In this document: piece after piece, positions 1 to 9,284 of the stretch
Layout: each line of letters begins with the position of its first letter
How positions within the stretch are numbered: position 1 is the stretch's first letter
DNA from: Amphibalanus amphitrite
Lineage: Eukaryota; Arthropoda; Thecostraca; Balanomorpha; Balanidae
Assembly: GCF_019059575.1 (NCBI RefSeq)
Contig: NW_024882191.1
Span: 1 to 64,000 of the forward strand
Length of the DNA: 64,000 nucleotides
Direction: 5' to 3'
Position numbers and translations under genes: made by a program
The notes under the pieces: model-generated
What the model was told of the DNA's origin: nothing
Databases searched by the model: none
What the model saw: only the letters and a program-made list of their open reading frames with translations

Positions 1-377
1 CGCATTTCAATTTTTCTCCCATTGACTTATAATGGGGAGGTCGCAAAATTGACCTGACCTTAGGTCATCGATATCAAAATTCTGAGATATACATTTTGTA
101 CATACTATTGCTCTTAGCAATCGCTGAAAGTTTCAAAGCGATCGGTCACTCGGTGTAGCTATGACAGACATTGAAACTTTTATGAGGTGAGGTCACTTCA
201 AGTGACCTGGTGACCTGACCTTGAATGACCTTGGTCTGAAATTTTCACAAGATGTGTAGAATTGATGTATGATAAGGTGTACCAAAACGGCGGCGCTCCG
301 CGCCGCCGTTTTTGAGATATTCGCGAAAAACCACAAGGGGGGGTGTTCAAACACCCCCCCCCGCAGGGCGCGGTTAA
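1..377. mobile_element. Right end of a TTAA-flanked G-run-hairpin element (family F), cut by the window edge
   Basis: The segment ends with a G7 run, the palindrome TGTTCAAACA, a C10 run, then GCAGGGCGCGG and TTAA (374-377). A second GC hairpin (CGGCGGCGC...GCGCCGCCG) lies at about 287-313. Several AGGTCA/TGACCT half-sites fill the interior, as in families A-E of this window. The left end is off the window. No coding capacity is visible. It is inferred to be a non-autonomous DNA element. Confidence 0.6.
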
Positions 378-388
378 TGACAGGCTAA

Positions 389-942
389 TTAAAGGAAATA
401 GTTCACTTTTTAACATGGGTTTTGAACTGGAATAGCAGTTCCGTAGCTTGGGCTGAGACGAGCATAAATCAGGAGCTTTTACAGCCCAACGATCACCCTA
501 GGCAAAGATATTCTATTTCTCGTCCCGAAAAAGGTGTCTTGCGTTGAGGATGTGTGCCTTGCATATATTTCCATCCAGTATGAAAAGAGCATGGGTCCCG
601 AAAATTCTTCAGAAACTAGAGAAATTATCTACGAGAACTCTAGAGAAATTCTCGTACTGATCAATTAGGACATTCAGGGGAACATTATCAGATCGAGCAG
701 ATCGCCCAAATGCCGGTGGCTGCGATAATTTCTCTGTTTCTGAAGAATTTTCGGGACCCATGCTCTTTTCATACTGGATCGCGTGTGCCTTACAGAAACT
801 GAAAAGTTCTTCCTATATCAAATATAGAAAAAAATATTTTGTTATAAAAAGGTTTTATTTTCTTTGCTGATTATTTTGAACATAAAAAATAATAAATCGT
901 TGCAAAAAAAAAAATTTCGTGAAAGTGAACTATTTCCTTTAA
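389..942. mobile_element. TTAA-flanked MITE with 17-bp inverted ends
   Basis: Both ends read TTAA followed by AGGAAATAGTTCACTTT, in inverted orientation (389-409 and 922-942). No transposase is encoded. A separate hairpin element (573-779) is nested inside. The left subterminal stretch (TTTTTAACATGGG and on) resembles the right end of the large TTAA segment that closes at 19175, so the two probably share a family. Confidence 0.7.
573..779. mobile_element. 207-bp foldback MITE nested in the 389-942 element
   Basis: About 55 bp at the left (starting ATCCAGTATGAAAAGAGC) is repeated in inverted orientation at the right end, with near identity. A smaller hairpin sits at about 631-658. There is no coding potential. 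Similar strings (GTGTGCCTT) lie on both sides, but a target duplication is not certain. Confidence 0.7.
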
Positions 943-959
943 GATTACAGACCACGATA

Positions 960-1162
960 CTGCGCGGTGCCAGCGCAGCGGGCCGTGGCGACTCACAGAC
1001 CGCTGTGGCACAGTACGGGCCGTAGAGACTCACAGGCTGCTGTGGCGCAGTACGGGCCGTACCATCTCACAGACTGCTGAGTGCTGTGGCGCAGTACGGG
1101 CCGTAGCGACTCACAGGCTGCTGTGGCACAGTACGGGCCGGAGGGACTCACAGGCTGCTGTG
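960..1162. repeat. Minisatellite, unit about 37-39 bp, five copies
   Basis: Units contain CAGTACGGGCCGTAG and GACTCACAGGCTGCTGTGG. The last unit overlaps the end of the neighbouring minus-strand coding exon, including its TGA stop, so the array looks like tandem copies of the 3' end of that gene. Confidence 0.75.
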
Positions 1163-2701
1163 GCACTTGTGCACGAAGACCTGCAGGCCGTTGTCGAGGA
1201 AGGTGTTGACGAACATGGTGAGCCGGTTGCCGGAGGGCTTGTCGGCGCAGCCCGGGTCGGCCGCCACGCAGGAGCGGAACCGCAGGTACCGGCTGCAGGG
1301 GGCGGAACGAGGGGGGGGGGTCAGGACCGTGCTTCTGCCCTGACCGTTTACCTTATAACCATATACGCCTGCTCCTTATAAAGGTTTGGGAAAGTTAAGC
1401 ATACAGGCGTTCGGCCACGTTATTTGACAGACGGGCAGATGGGAGCGCCCCTATATAAGGTGCTAACTGTAACTGGTAACCGGGTCCAGACGCGCAGACC
1501 GCCGCTCCGGCTGGCGTCATCCGGTTCCCTCACCAGCAAACGTCCGAGTCGGGTGCTGCGTTGATGACAGCGTCCGCCATCTTTGTATAGTCCTCGCCGC
1601 AGCGGCTCTTGTCCATCGTCATCTTCTGGATGCACGGTGCGTGCTCCAGATACTCTGCGGAAGTTGACAGGTGCAAATAATACATCTATTCAAAGATACG
1701 AGGTAACAGTTACTTACTTTCAACTCTGGGGTGCGACGGCATAATGCGTCAGTGAGTAGGAAGCGATGATAATTTAGACGCGGTATAAACACATAAACCT
1801 TCCGCACCGATAGGGCATGTCGCTTGACGATCGCACCTCGGAAAATGGTTACTTATCCATTAACAATTGACGTAAGTCGTTAGCGCGTTTTACGAATCAG
1901 ACTGTGTCAGACTCTGCGACCTGCGTCCGCTGGGGGCTGACCTTTGCTGTAGTCGGGGTCGCTGCACATCTTGTGGACGCTCTTGACGGCCGTCTGGACG
2001 GCGCCGTTGAAGGCCAGCTTCTGCTGCCGCGAGTAGCCGGACATGACGAACTTGTTGATGCAGTCCACGAACAGGCGCCAGTTGCTGCGACACGAGCGGG
2101 CCGGGTAAGAAGAGAGGGTAAGAACAGGACACGACACGAGCCGACGAAGGTACCTATACACAGGGAGAGATAAAAAAAAAACAGTCGTGGGCGGAGCATA
2201 GTGTCCTGATGTATGAAAGCCTCTATCCGGGATGGAAAAATATTACGAGTCAATGACAAGTGTCACAAATATTTGAGTGACAATCAGGTCTTGAAACGGC
2301 TATTTCCCAAATATGGTTGAAATTCTTCCACGCATTCACAAACAATCGCGAAAAATTAGGGTCTCAAGGGGTATGGCGCCAACAGTAAGTTATCTTATCT
2401 GCCCGGTGAACATATGCAGCCATCAGTATCTTTCTGGTCCGTGGATAATATACCTATATAGATAATGGATAACAGTGAGCTGTGCACCCAATTAGCGTCC
2501 CTTTGTGTGTCTGTGGAGCACCCAGAGGCTGTCGGTGGCCGCGCCGTCCGCGCTGTCGGCTGTCGGTGGCCGCGCCGTCCGCGCCGCCCTCCCCCACTCA
2601 CCGACAGACGGTGGCCAGCTCCTCGTGGGTGGCCGGCACCACCATCCGGGTCTCCGTCACCAGTGGCTGCGCCAGCTGCTGGCAGTGCTCCAGGTGAGCG
2701 G
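1148..2701 (-). CDS. Cysteine-rich probable secreted protein, four 3' exons
   Basis: Exons on the minus strand are 2701-2602, 2084-1942, 1654-1534 and 1292-1148, with stop TGA at 1150-1148. All junctions are GT-AG, and the split codons join without a stop (phases 2/1/2 bases carried over). The 168 residues include short stretches such as EHCQQLAQPLVTETR, NWRLFVDCINKF, EYLEHAPCIQKM and CCRYLRFRSCV. Eleven cysteines with regular spacing, no membrane segment and high charge suggest an extracellular, disulfide-bonded helical protein. The pattern (C..F..C, APC, CC.Y..F..C) recalls uncharacterised arthropod secreted proteins of the 27-kDa haemolymph type, but I cannot name the family with certainty. 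The acceptor of exon 2701-2602 has a poor pyrimidine tract, so its edge is the least secure. A first exon with a signal peptide is needed upstream; 20922-20862 is the candidate. Confidence 0.72.
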
Positions 2702-2749
2702 CTCCGCCGGACGCCGCCGCCGCCGTCACAGGCCCGCCTGCCGGTCACA

Positions 2750-3135
2750 GCGGGTCACAGCACCGGTCAAACCGGGGCGCACCAGGGCACACCGGTGGCA
2801 ACAGGATCACAGGCGTCAGTCACACCGGATCACACCGGATCACACCGGGTCACACCGGGTCACACGGGTCACACTGGTCACACCGGGTCACACGGGTCAC
2901 ATCACCAGTCACACTGGTCACAACACATGTCACACAGGTCACACTGGTCACACCGGGTCACAACACCGGTCATACGGGCCACAACGGCTCGCAACAGGGT
3001 CACAACAGGGTCACTCGAGGTCAGCAAACGTCACGGGGGCGTTTGCTGGTCGGGCGCGACCCAAGCAACACACAACCTACGTCCGGTCATACGAGGTCAT
3101 ACGAAGCTGCAAGGTCATACGGGTTCATGAAGGTC
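2750..3135. repeat. Degenerate short tandem array of GGTCACACC / GGTCATACG units
   Basis: Roughly 9-18 bp units built on GGTCACAC(C/T)G run to about 3010. They are followed by a few GGTCATACG units at 3085-3135. The sequence is open in several frames simply because of the repeat, so no protein is called. Confidence 0.6.
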
Positions 3136-3468
3136 TTATCAGCCTAAGCTCATATGGACGCTGGACAATGGATGCGCGGGACCATGCGGCGTGAAATAGC
3201 CTACTGAGAAGCATCCACAAGACATAGTGGATGGTTCTGCGGCGATTCACATGAGCTCGCCATGGGTCATGTGAGGTCACAAGGGCTCGTGGAAGGCTGC
3301 TTGTGATGATGGACGGCCTGAGCCGCATGGAATAGCTCGCGGAGCTTCACCGTAATATCCGTTTGTCCGTTGCTGGCATTTGGTGCCCGGTCTCACTTTA
3401 TCTACGCAGTAGGCAATTGCGTGTTGTTTATATGTTTCAGTATGTGCAGTACTGTATACCATATCTTT

Positions 3469-3604
3469 CCCCGCGTTCGATGTCTCTCGGACGACGAAGA
3501 TTCTACGTCGTCCGGCCAATCACGTTTCGTAACTGCAGCCGAGCCCCCGCTAACCTTGAACGGGACGTAGAATCTTCGTCGTCCGAGAGACATCGAACGC
3601 GGGG
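3469..3604. repeat. Perfect 41-bp inverted repeat (hairpin) with 54-nt loop
   Basis: Arms 3469-3509 and 3564-3604 are exact reverse complements. They begin CCCCGCGTTCGATG and end GGGG before TTAATC. Perfect arms imply a young hairpin insertion or recent conversion. No protein is encoded. Confidence 0.8.
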
Positions 3605-3689
3605 TTAATCTGCTGTAGACCACGTCCCCATCAATATTTTTTCCCACCGGTCGTTCTCTCCCTGCGTCACAGCGCGTCACAGGGACTCC

Positions 3690-5091
3690 TATGAGTCCGA
3701 TATATACGTCCCGTATGAGGGGAATGTGTGTCCTGCTGCCCCGTCCCTACTGCCCGGGGTGCTGTCCCACCCCACGCCGTCCCGTAGGGTCGCTGGGGGG
3801 AAGGGGGAGGGGCGCTGGGGGGGGGGGGAGGGGCGCTGGTAGGTGCGCTGGGAGTGTCCCGTTAGCGGGTCGGCGCGCCGCGGCCGCGGTGGCACAGGGG
3901 CGAACATGGCGCACCGCAGCGCAGAGCGGCGTGCTGCGGCGCACAGCCGCGCGCCACCCCCTAATTCGGCGACCGCTTCCGGTGTCAGCGGCCGCGCCCG
4001 CAGCCACCCCGGCCCCGCCCCGAATCAGTGGCACCGGCCCGCCCCGAATCAGTGGCACCGGCCCGCCTCGATTCAGTGGGGTCGGCCGGGCCCGCCCCGC
4101 GCGCCCGGCCCGGCCCGGTCCGGCATACGTAATAGGTATGAGTATTTTGGCTACTCACTTTCCGTCAAGCTGGATTTTGGTGACCTTGCGGAATGCTTCA
4201 CACCGCAGTTGCTTTGTGAAGCTATAGCTGCTAAAAAGTGAAGTATGTGCATAGTCTTTGCCTATCGCCTATACATACATGCATGCCATTTCAGTTCCAG
4301 CCGTAAGCGGCTCTAACACTTCAACCTACTCACCGTTTGGCTCTGTAATAGTATGTGTTCGGTCGTTCCGTCCCTTCCCGTCCCCGTCCCGTCCCGTCCT
4401 ACTCCGTCCCGTCTCGTCCCACCCCGTCCCGTCCCCGTCCCGTCCCACCCCGCCGGTCCCGTCCCGTCCCGTCCCGTCCCTGTCCCCGGATCCCGTCCCA
4501 CCGGATGGTATGAGCGAAGGGAGGTGGGTGACCATGCAGCTCGACAGAGCGTGGTCAGAAGCCGGATCCACCCCTCAGTGGAGGTCACAGGTCAGCCCTA
4601 CACAATACAGGATGATGCCAAAAATGACCGCTAGGCCACAGGGTGTCGAGGTAGCCAGTTGCTTCCGGGGTTCGTGTATTAGTGTGCTGTGCTATTGTGC
4701 TAAGGCGTCTGTTGACGCAAACGCTGAAGGATCAGCCACATATGACATATTAGTGAGCTGTATACCTACATTTGATGATTATTATTCAGCAATTCACTTA
4801 TCAACAAGGAATTACCAAAGCGGCATTGGCATTGCCGGAACCGTGAAAAATGATTGGTTTTTGATGTAGAACAATGCGGAACGGACATAGTGAAGTGGCT
4901 CAGAAGAGAAGTTCAAATTGGTAATCATTTCCCAGGTAAGTACCTGTATATCGAATAGTGTAATATTGATCTTATTCCAATGTCGCTTAGACGCATACAC
5001 AATGTATGTATGTACATTGCTGCGGTCGAACATCCTTAAACACCAACCTGTCCAAACAAACAAAAGACGGCTTCGAATATGGGCATATGCG
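3690..5091. other. GC-rich non-coding stretch with simple repeats
   Basis: The stretch holds G-runs at 3790-3840, three copies of a 26-bp CCCCGAATCAGTGGCACCGG unit at about 4017-4085, and a (CCCGT)n tract at 4372-4497. Long open frames here come from the repeats. From 4500 to 5091 I recognise nothing. Confidence 0.5.
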
Positions 5092-5987
5092 TTAACCCTC
5101 GCATGTGTGCGGCGTTTGCCAGCTTCTAATGTGTAGGGGGGGGGTCGGTTGGACCCCCCCCCTTGCCGTTTGGCCCCTGATCGAGCTAGAGCTTCGCGGA
5201 AAAAACGAGTGTGTTGCCCGTCACGAGAGGAAGCCGATGATACCCAATTTTAAGGTCCTAGGTCATTGGTTGACCTTCCAGGTCAGGTCAATGACCCAAA
5301 GTCGGGAAAATCGGGACCTGTTAGAAAATCGTAAAGTGTGGCTGCTAAGGGGGTTTTCGGGGTGCTGATCACGAATATCGTGTTAGTTTTGATCGCAGAT
5401 GATGTCTTTAAGCATTTAGACCAGGTCGGGTCAGGTCAGGTCAGGTCAACCAGTAGGCGTCGTGACGGGTATTCGTAGTACGTGTCAACCGCCTCTGACA
5501 GCTTCGTAACATGTTACGAAGGCACCAAAACTACTTCGTTAATGTTCAAATGGTTGCTAAATTCGAATTCAGCTCCAAAAACTAGCCTACAAACATGTAC
5601 AGCTCGAAAAAGTGAACCGAGGTCACCCGAGGTCACCAAAGGTCAATGACCTGACCTGACCTTCAGGTGACCTTGACACCCACCCTAATGCATGGAAGCA
5701 ACATCAAATCACATGTTTGAACGTTTGAAACCACGAAAAGCTTGCAAACGCGCGGCTAATGCGAGCCGACATACGCAGAATCGCGATTCCGGCCAAACAT
5801 GGTCTCGGAAAAGAGGTCACAGGTCAAAGGTCATTTGGGTCAGGGTCATGAAATTTTCAGGGTAGGTGTAAAATTGATCAATGTGAGGGTACTGAAAGTT
5901 TCGTTGCGATCGGCCGCTTTTTACGCGAGTTATTCGCGAAAAACCATGGGGGGGTCCATCCGACCCCCCTACACATGCGAGGGTTCT
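5092..5987 (+). mobile_element. TTAA / G-run-hairpin element, family A, copy 1
   Basis: It starts TTAA+CCCTCGCATGTGTGCGGC and ends CACATGCGAGGGTTC, where the right TTAA has mutated. Inside each end is a G-run, a short palindrome (GTC...GAC) and a C-run (about 5136-5163 and 5949-5970). The interior has AGGTCA half-sites, including the DR1 array at 5814-5833 and a (AGGTC)n tract near 5427-5450. The ends match the piggyBac terminal pattern TTAA-CCCT. There is no transposase. Copies 2 and 3 are at 7611-8460 (inverted) and 21644-22530. Confidence 0.72.
5814..5833 (+). promoter_or_regulatory. Triple AGGTCA, spacer 1 (two overlapping DR1 sites)
   Basis: The sequence reads AGGTCA-C-AGGTCA-A-AGGTCA. 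DR1 repeats of AGGTCA are the known binding sites of HNF4, RXR/USP and COUP-type nuclear receptors. It lies in family A copy 1. Binding or activity in vivo is inference only. Confidence 0.45.
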
Positions 5988-6045
5988 ATGTTTCCGTTTG
6001 CTTTGGACTGTATTTCAGTGTTTACTAACTACATCCACTGACAAC

Positions 6046-6541
6046 CAGACATGTGCATGGATCCGAGTGATGGATCTATGATCTCAGTGGATCTCGAGGC
6101 ACATTGCAGGTTCTGATCTATGATCCCACCGCATCCGGCGTGGAAAATTTATCCTGGACCTATGATCTCACAGGATCTGACGATAAAACAAGAACATGGA
6201 TCTATGATCTGAGTGGATCCCACCATGCACAACATTTGAAACCAGGTTTCCAAGTGTTTCAATGTCAATAAGTGCCATAAAATCCGTGTTATCACATAAA
6301 ATCACTAAATAAGAACGTTTTTGAGTTGCAGCGAGTTATATTTGGGATTTCTGTGTTGACCAAAAATAAATTAGGATCTATGATCCCACTGGATCTCAAG
6401 CAAAATACTAGACTCGGATCTATGATCCCTGCGGACCTCTCGATAAATTAAAGAGCTGGATCTATGATCCCGACGGATCCGAGATCAGGATCCGTGGGAT
6501 CAGATCCCAGATCCATTTTGTCGGATCCATGCACATGTCTG
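6046..6541. mobile_element. hAT-type non-autonomous element (496 bp) with 8-bp target duplication
   Basis: Inverted ends CAGACATGTGCATGGATCC are flanked by CTGACAAC on both sides (6038-6045 and 6542-6549). The interior repeats the motif GGATCTATGATC many times, in direct and inverted forms, which would fit subterminal transposase-binding repeats. There is no open frame of note. An 8-bp duplication is diagnostic of hAT-like insertion. Confidence 0.82.
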
Positions 6542-6957
6542 CTGACAACTACTAAGCGTAGGGGAAATTGCGTCATCCGTTCATATATCTAACGACCTAT
6601 TGTATTAAAGGGACTATCCCACCTTCTAAAATGTTGTTAAAACCAGTTAAATTGTGCCCGAATTTATAGATTGGATGACCAGGAACACGGTTCTGGCATC
6701 TATTTTTCATTAAATATCTTAGGCTTCCCATATTCCAAACACAAACTTTCAAATATGTGACGTCACAGCCCAAAATTACCTCCCTCCCCAGGCCACATTA
6801 CTGTCATAAAGCTGATTCTTTTTACTCTGTAGGCACCACAACAAAGTTCAGACCAAGTTTTAAGCGATTTTTCAACGAACAAACCCATTTAAATCAGAAT
6901 GACTAAACGAGGTGACGTCACACTAACGGTCGCTCCATGTTGAAGATAGGGCCTTGT

Positions 6958-7190
6958 ACACTCCCCTACTAAGTGATGTTCGCCCCCCGACGGCCCAGCG
7001 TTTGACTGGAGCGGTAGACTGCGCCGTCTCACACCCAGGCTCAGCGGCACAGCACATCCCTCTGGCCTCAACGGTAGACTGTGCCGCCTCACACCCACGC
7101 TCAGCGGCACAGTATATCTCTCTGGCCTCACACTCGCTACAGACGCGTTTGACCGGGTCAGGGACGCGCCGCGCTGGTTGCCTTATCGCT
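6958..7190 (+). repeat. Dispersed repeat, inverted relative to 15697-15885
   Basis: The stretch containing CTACTAAGTGATGTTCG and GACGGCCCAGCGTTTGAC is found again on the opposite strand at 15697-15885. In this copy a 60-odd-bp part (GGTAGACTGCGCCGTCTCAC and on) is tandemly doubled. There is no coding evidence. Confidence 0.7.
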
Positions 7191-7610
7191 CACAGTCACA
7201 TATCTGTGGCTAGGGGGCCTGCTGCGAATCGCTGGTCTTTCTGTGTCGACTCGAATGATGCTTGTAAGTGGTCACGATCGCATTTAGCTCAGTAAGATTA
7301 GTTATAGCAATTTATATCGTTTATTTTCTCCGGGTGGGGTGGGGGGGGGGTGTTTGCCCACACTTGCCAATGTTTGTGTGTCTGTAACGGAAACTGCGGC
7401 GCACAGCGACGCAAAACTTGGCACAAGTTATGAATTTCGTATCGTGTCTGGAATTGTTGACACCTGGTCACATCATAAAGTCAGGTCAAAATGTTCCTCT
7501 TTTTAGCGATGGCACCCGGATACAGGTGAATAATGGCACACCGAATCACAAAATTCCACTCTTGACCCATTTTATGCCCCTGAAGTCATCTCACATCATG
7601 ATACGTCTCC
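7191..7610. other. Unassigned sequence
   Basis: A G-run lies at about 7327-7350. I see no gene, RNA or clear element here. Confidence 0.4.
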
Positions 7611-8460
7611 GTAACCCTCGCCGGCACGGGGGGAACTGAATGCACCCGCCACCCCCCCCCCCCCACCCAAGGCTTCAAGCGAATAACTCGCGTAAAAAGC
7701 AGCCGATTGCGACAAAGCTTTCAGTACCCTCGCATTGATCAATTTCACATCTACCCTGAAAATTTCATGACCCTGACCAAAATGACCGTTGACATGTGAC
7801 TACTTTCCGAGGCCATGTTTGGCCGGAAGCGCGATTCGGCGTATGTCGGCTCGCATTAGCCGCGCGTTTGCAAGCTTTTCGTGGTTTCAAACGTTCATAC
7901 ATGTGATTTGGTGCTGCTCCCATGCAATAGGGTGGATGGCAATGTCACCTGAAGGTCAGGCCAGGTCAGGTCATTGATCTTTGGTGACCTCGGTTCACTT
8001 TTTCGAGTTTTACATGTTTCTATGCTGGTTTTTGGAGATGAATTCGAATTTAGAAAGCATTTGAACATTTACTAAGTAGTTTTGGTGCCTTCGTAACATG
8101 TTACGAAGTTGTCAGAGGCGGTTGACAGGTACTACGAATATCCGTCACGACCCCTACTGGTTGACCTGACCTGACCTGACCTGACCTGGTCTAAATGCTT
8201 ACAGACATCATCTGTGATCAAAAGTATAACACGATATTCGTGATCAGCATCCCCCCCCAAAAAAAACCATAGCAGCGACACTCAACCAATGACCTAGAGC
8301 CTTAAAATTGGGCATCATCGGCTTTCTCTCGTCACGGGCAACACGCTCGTTTTTTAAGCGACGCTCTAGCTCGATCAGGGGCCAAACGGCAAGGGGGGTC
8401 CAACCGACCCCCCCCCTACACTTTAGAAGCTGGCAAACGCCGGACACATGCGAGGGTTAA
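7611..8460 (-). mobile_element. TTAA / G-run-hairpin element, family A, copy 2 (inverted)
   Basis: The family start, TTAACCCTCGCATGTGTCCG on the minus strand, is at 8460; the other end is degenerate (GTAACCCTCGCC at 7611). It aligns along its length with 5092-5987 in reverse orientation, including the C-run/G-run hairpins at 7651-7670 and 8395-8420 and a (TGACC)n tract near 8162-8188. The DR1 region is mutated in this copy. Confidence 0.7.
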
Positions 8461-8616
8461 AATGGGATATAATCGGTTTCCTCTCGTGAGGGGCAACACG
8501 TTTGTTTTTTCCATAAAGCTCTAGCTTGATCAGGGGCGAAACGCGAGTGGGGTTGTACCCCCCCCTCCCCTTGTGCCGTCGAAGGACGCAAAATGGCCTG
8601 TGCCGGCGATGGTTAA
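8457..8616 (-). mobile_element. Truncated family A-like end abutting copy 2
   Basis: Between TTAA at 8457-8460 and TTAA at 8613-8616 lies one G-run/C-run hairpin end with the family phrase CGGTTTCCTCTCGTGAGGGG, then CCGGCGATGGTTAA. The rest of the element is missing. It shares its TTAA with copy 2. Confidence 0.5.
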
Positions 8617-9284
8617 CAGTTTTTGACAATGTCTTTAGATAACACATGATAGAACGCTGAAAAACACCGATGCGTTCAGCTCAATGATAGGAATCGAATG
8701 ATAGGCACAACATGACCTTTTCTATGAGCTTGACCTGAGATCATTTTTGTAAATTAAATTTCAATGTATGGTTCATTTGACGCGTCTTCACGAAAGAAAC
8801 GCGATCCCGGTTAAATCAACGTAATAAAAGCATGACGCCATAGGTTATTACAGAAAAACTATCCGCAAAACGTCAAATTTTGAAAGTTTTTGCCCTCTGG
8901 AGTATAAACCATTTACTCTAGGTCCAATCTGAGAAAATACACACAAAAAAACTCAAAGAGCTATTCAATGCGCTCTTCTACGGCGCTGTGCTCTAACAGC
9001 TCCAGACTTGACTTATGCGCCGCTTGTGAGAAGTTGTCAAAATGGGGAACCAGAATTCGTGATAATTTTAATGCTGGTGACCTGCAGTGACCTTAGCGAT
9101 AATCTGATGGAATAATAACCCATGAAAAATCCAACAGTGGGCTATAGATTGCTTTTTACTGCGTCTTTTTCTTTTTTGCTTTCTTACCTTCCGAGATAAC
9201 CATGCGTGGTCAAATACTTGTGTTGCCCCCTCCCTCACCCCCCACCATGGTAACGTTGGCTGAGAGGCCCACCTGTCAATTGCT
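8617..9284. other. Unassigned AT-rich sequence
   Basis: No gene or RNA is recognised. The phrase style (a few AGGTCA/TGACC half-sites, GTTCATTTGACGCGTCTTC at 8772) resembles the interior of family D, so a decayed element is possible. Confidence 0.35.
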
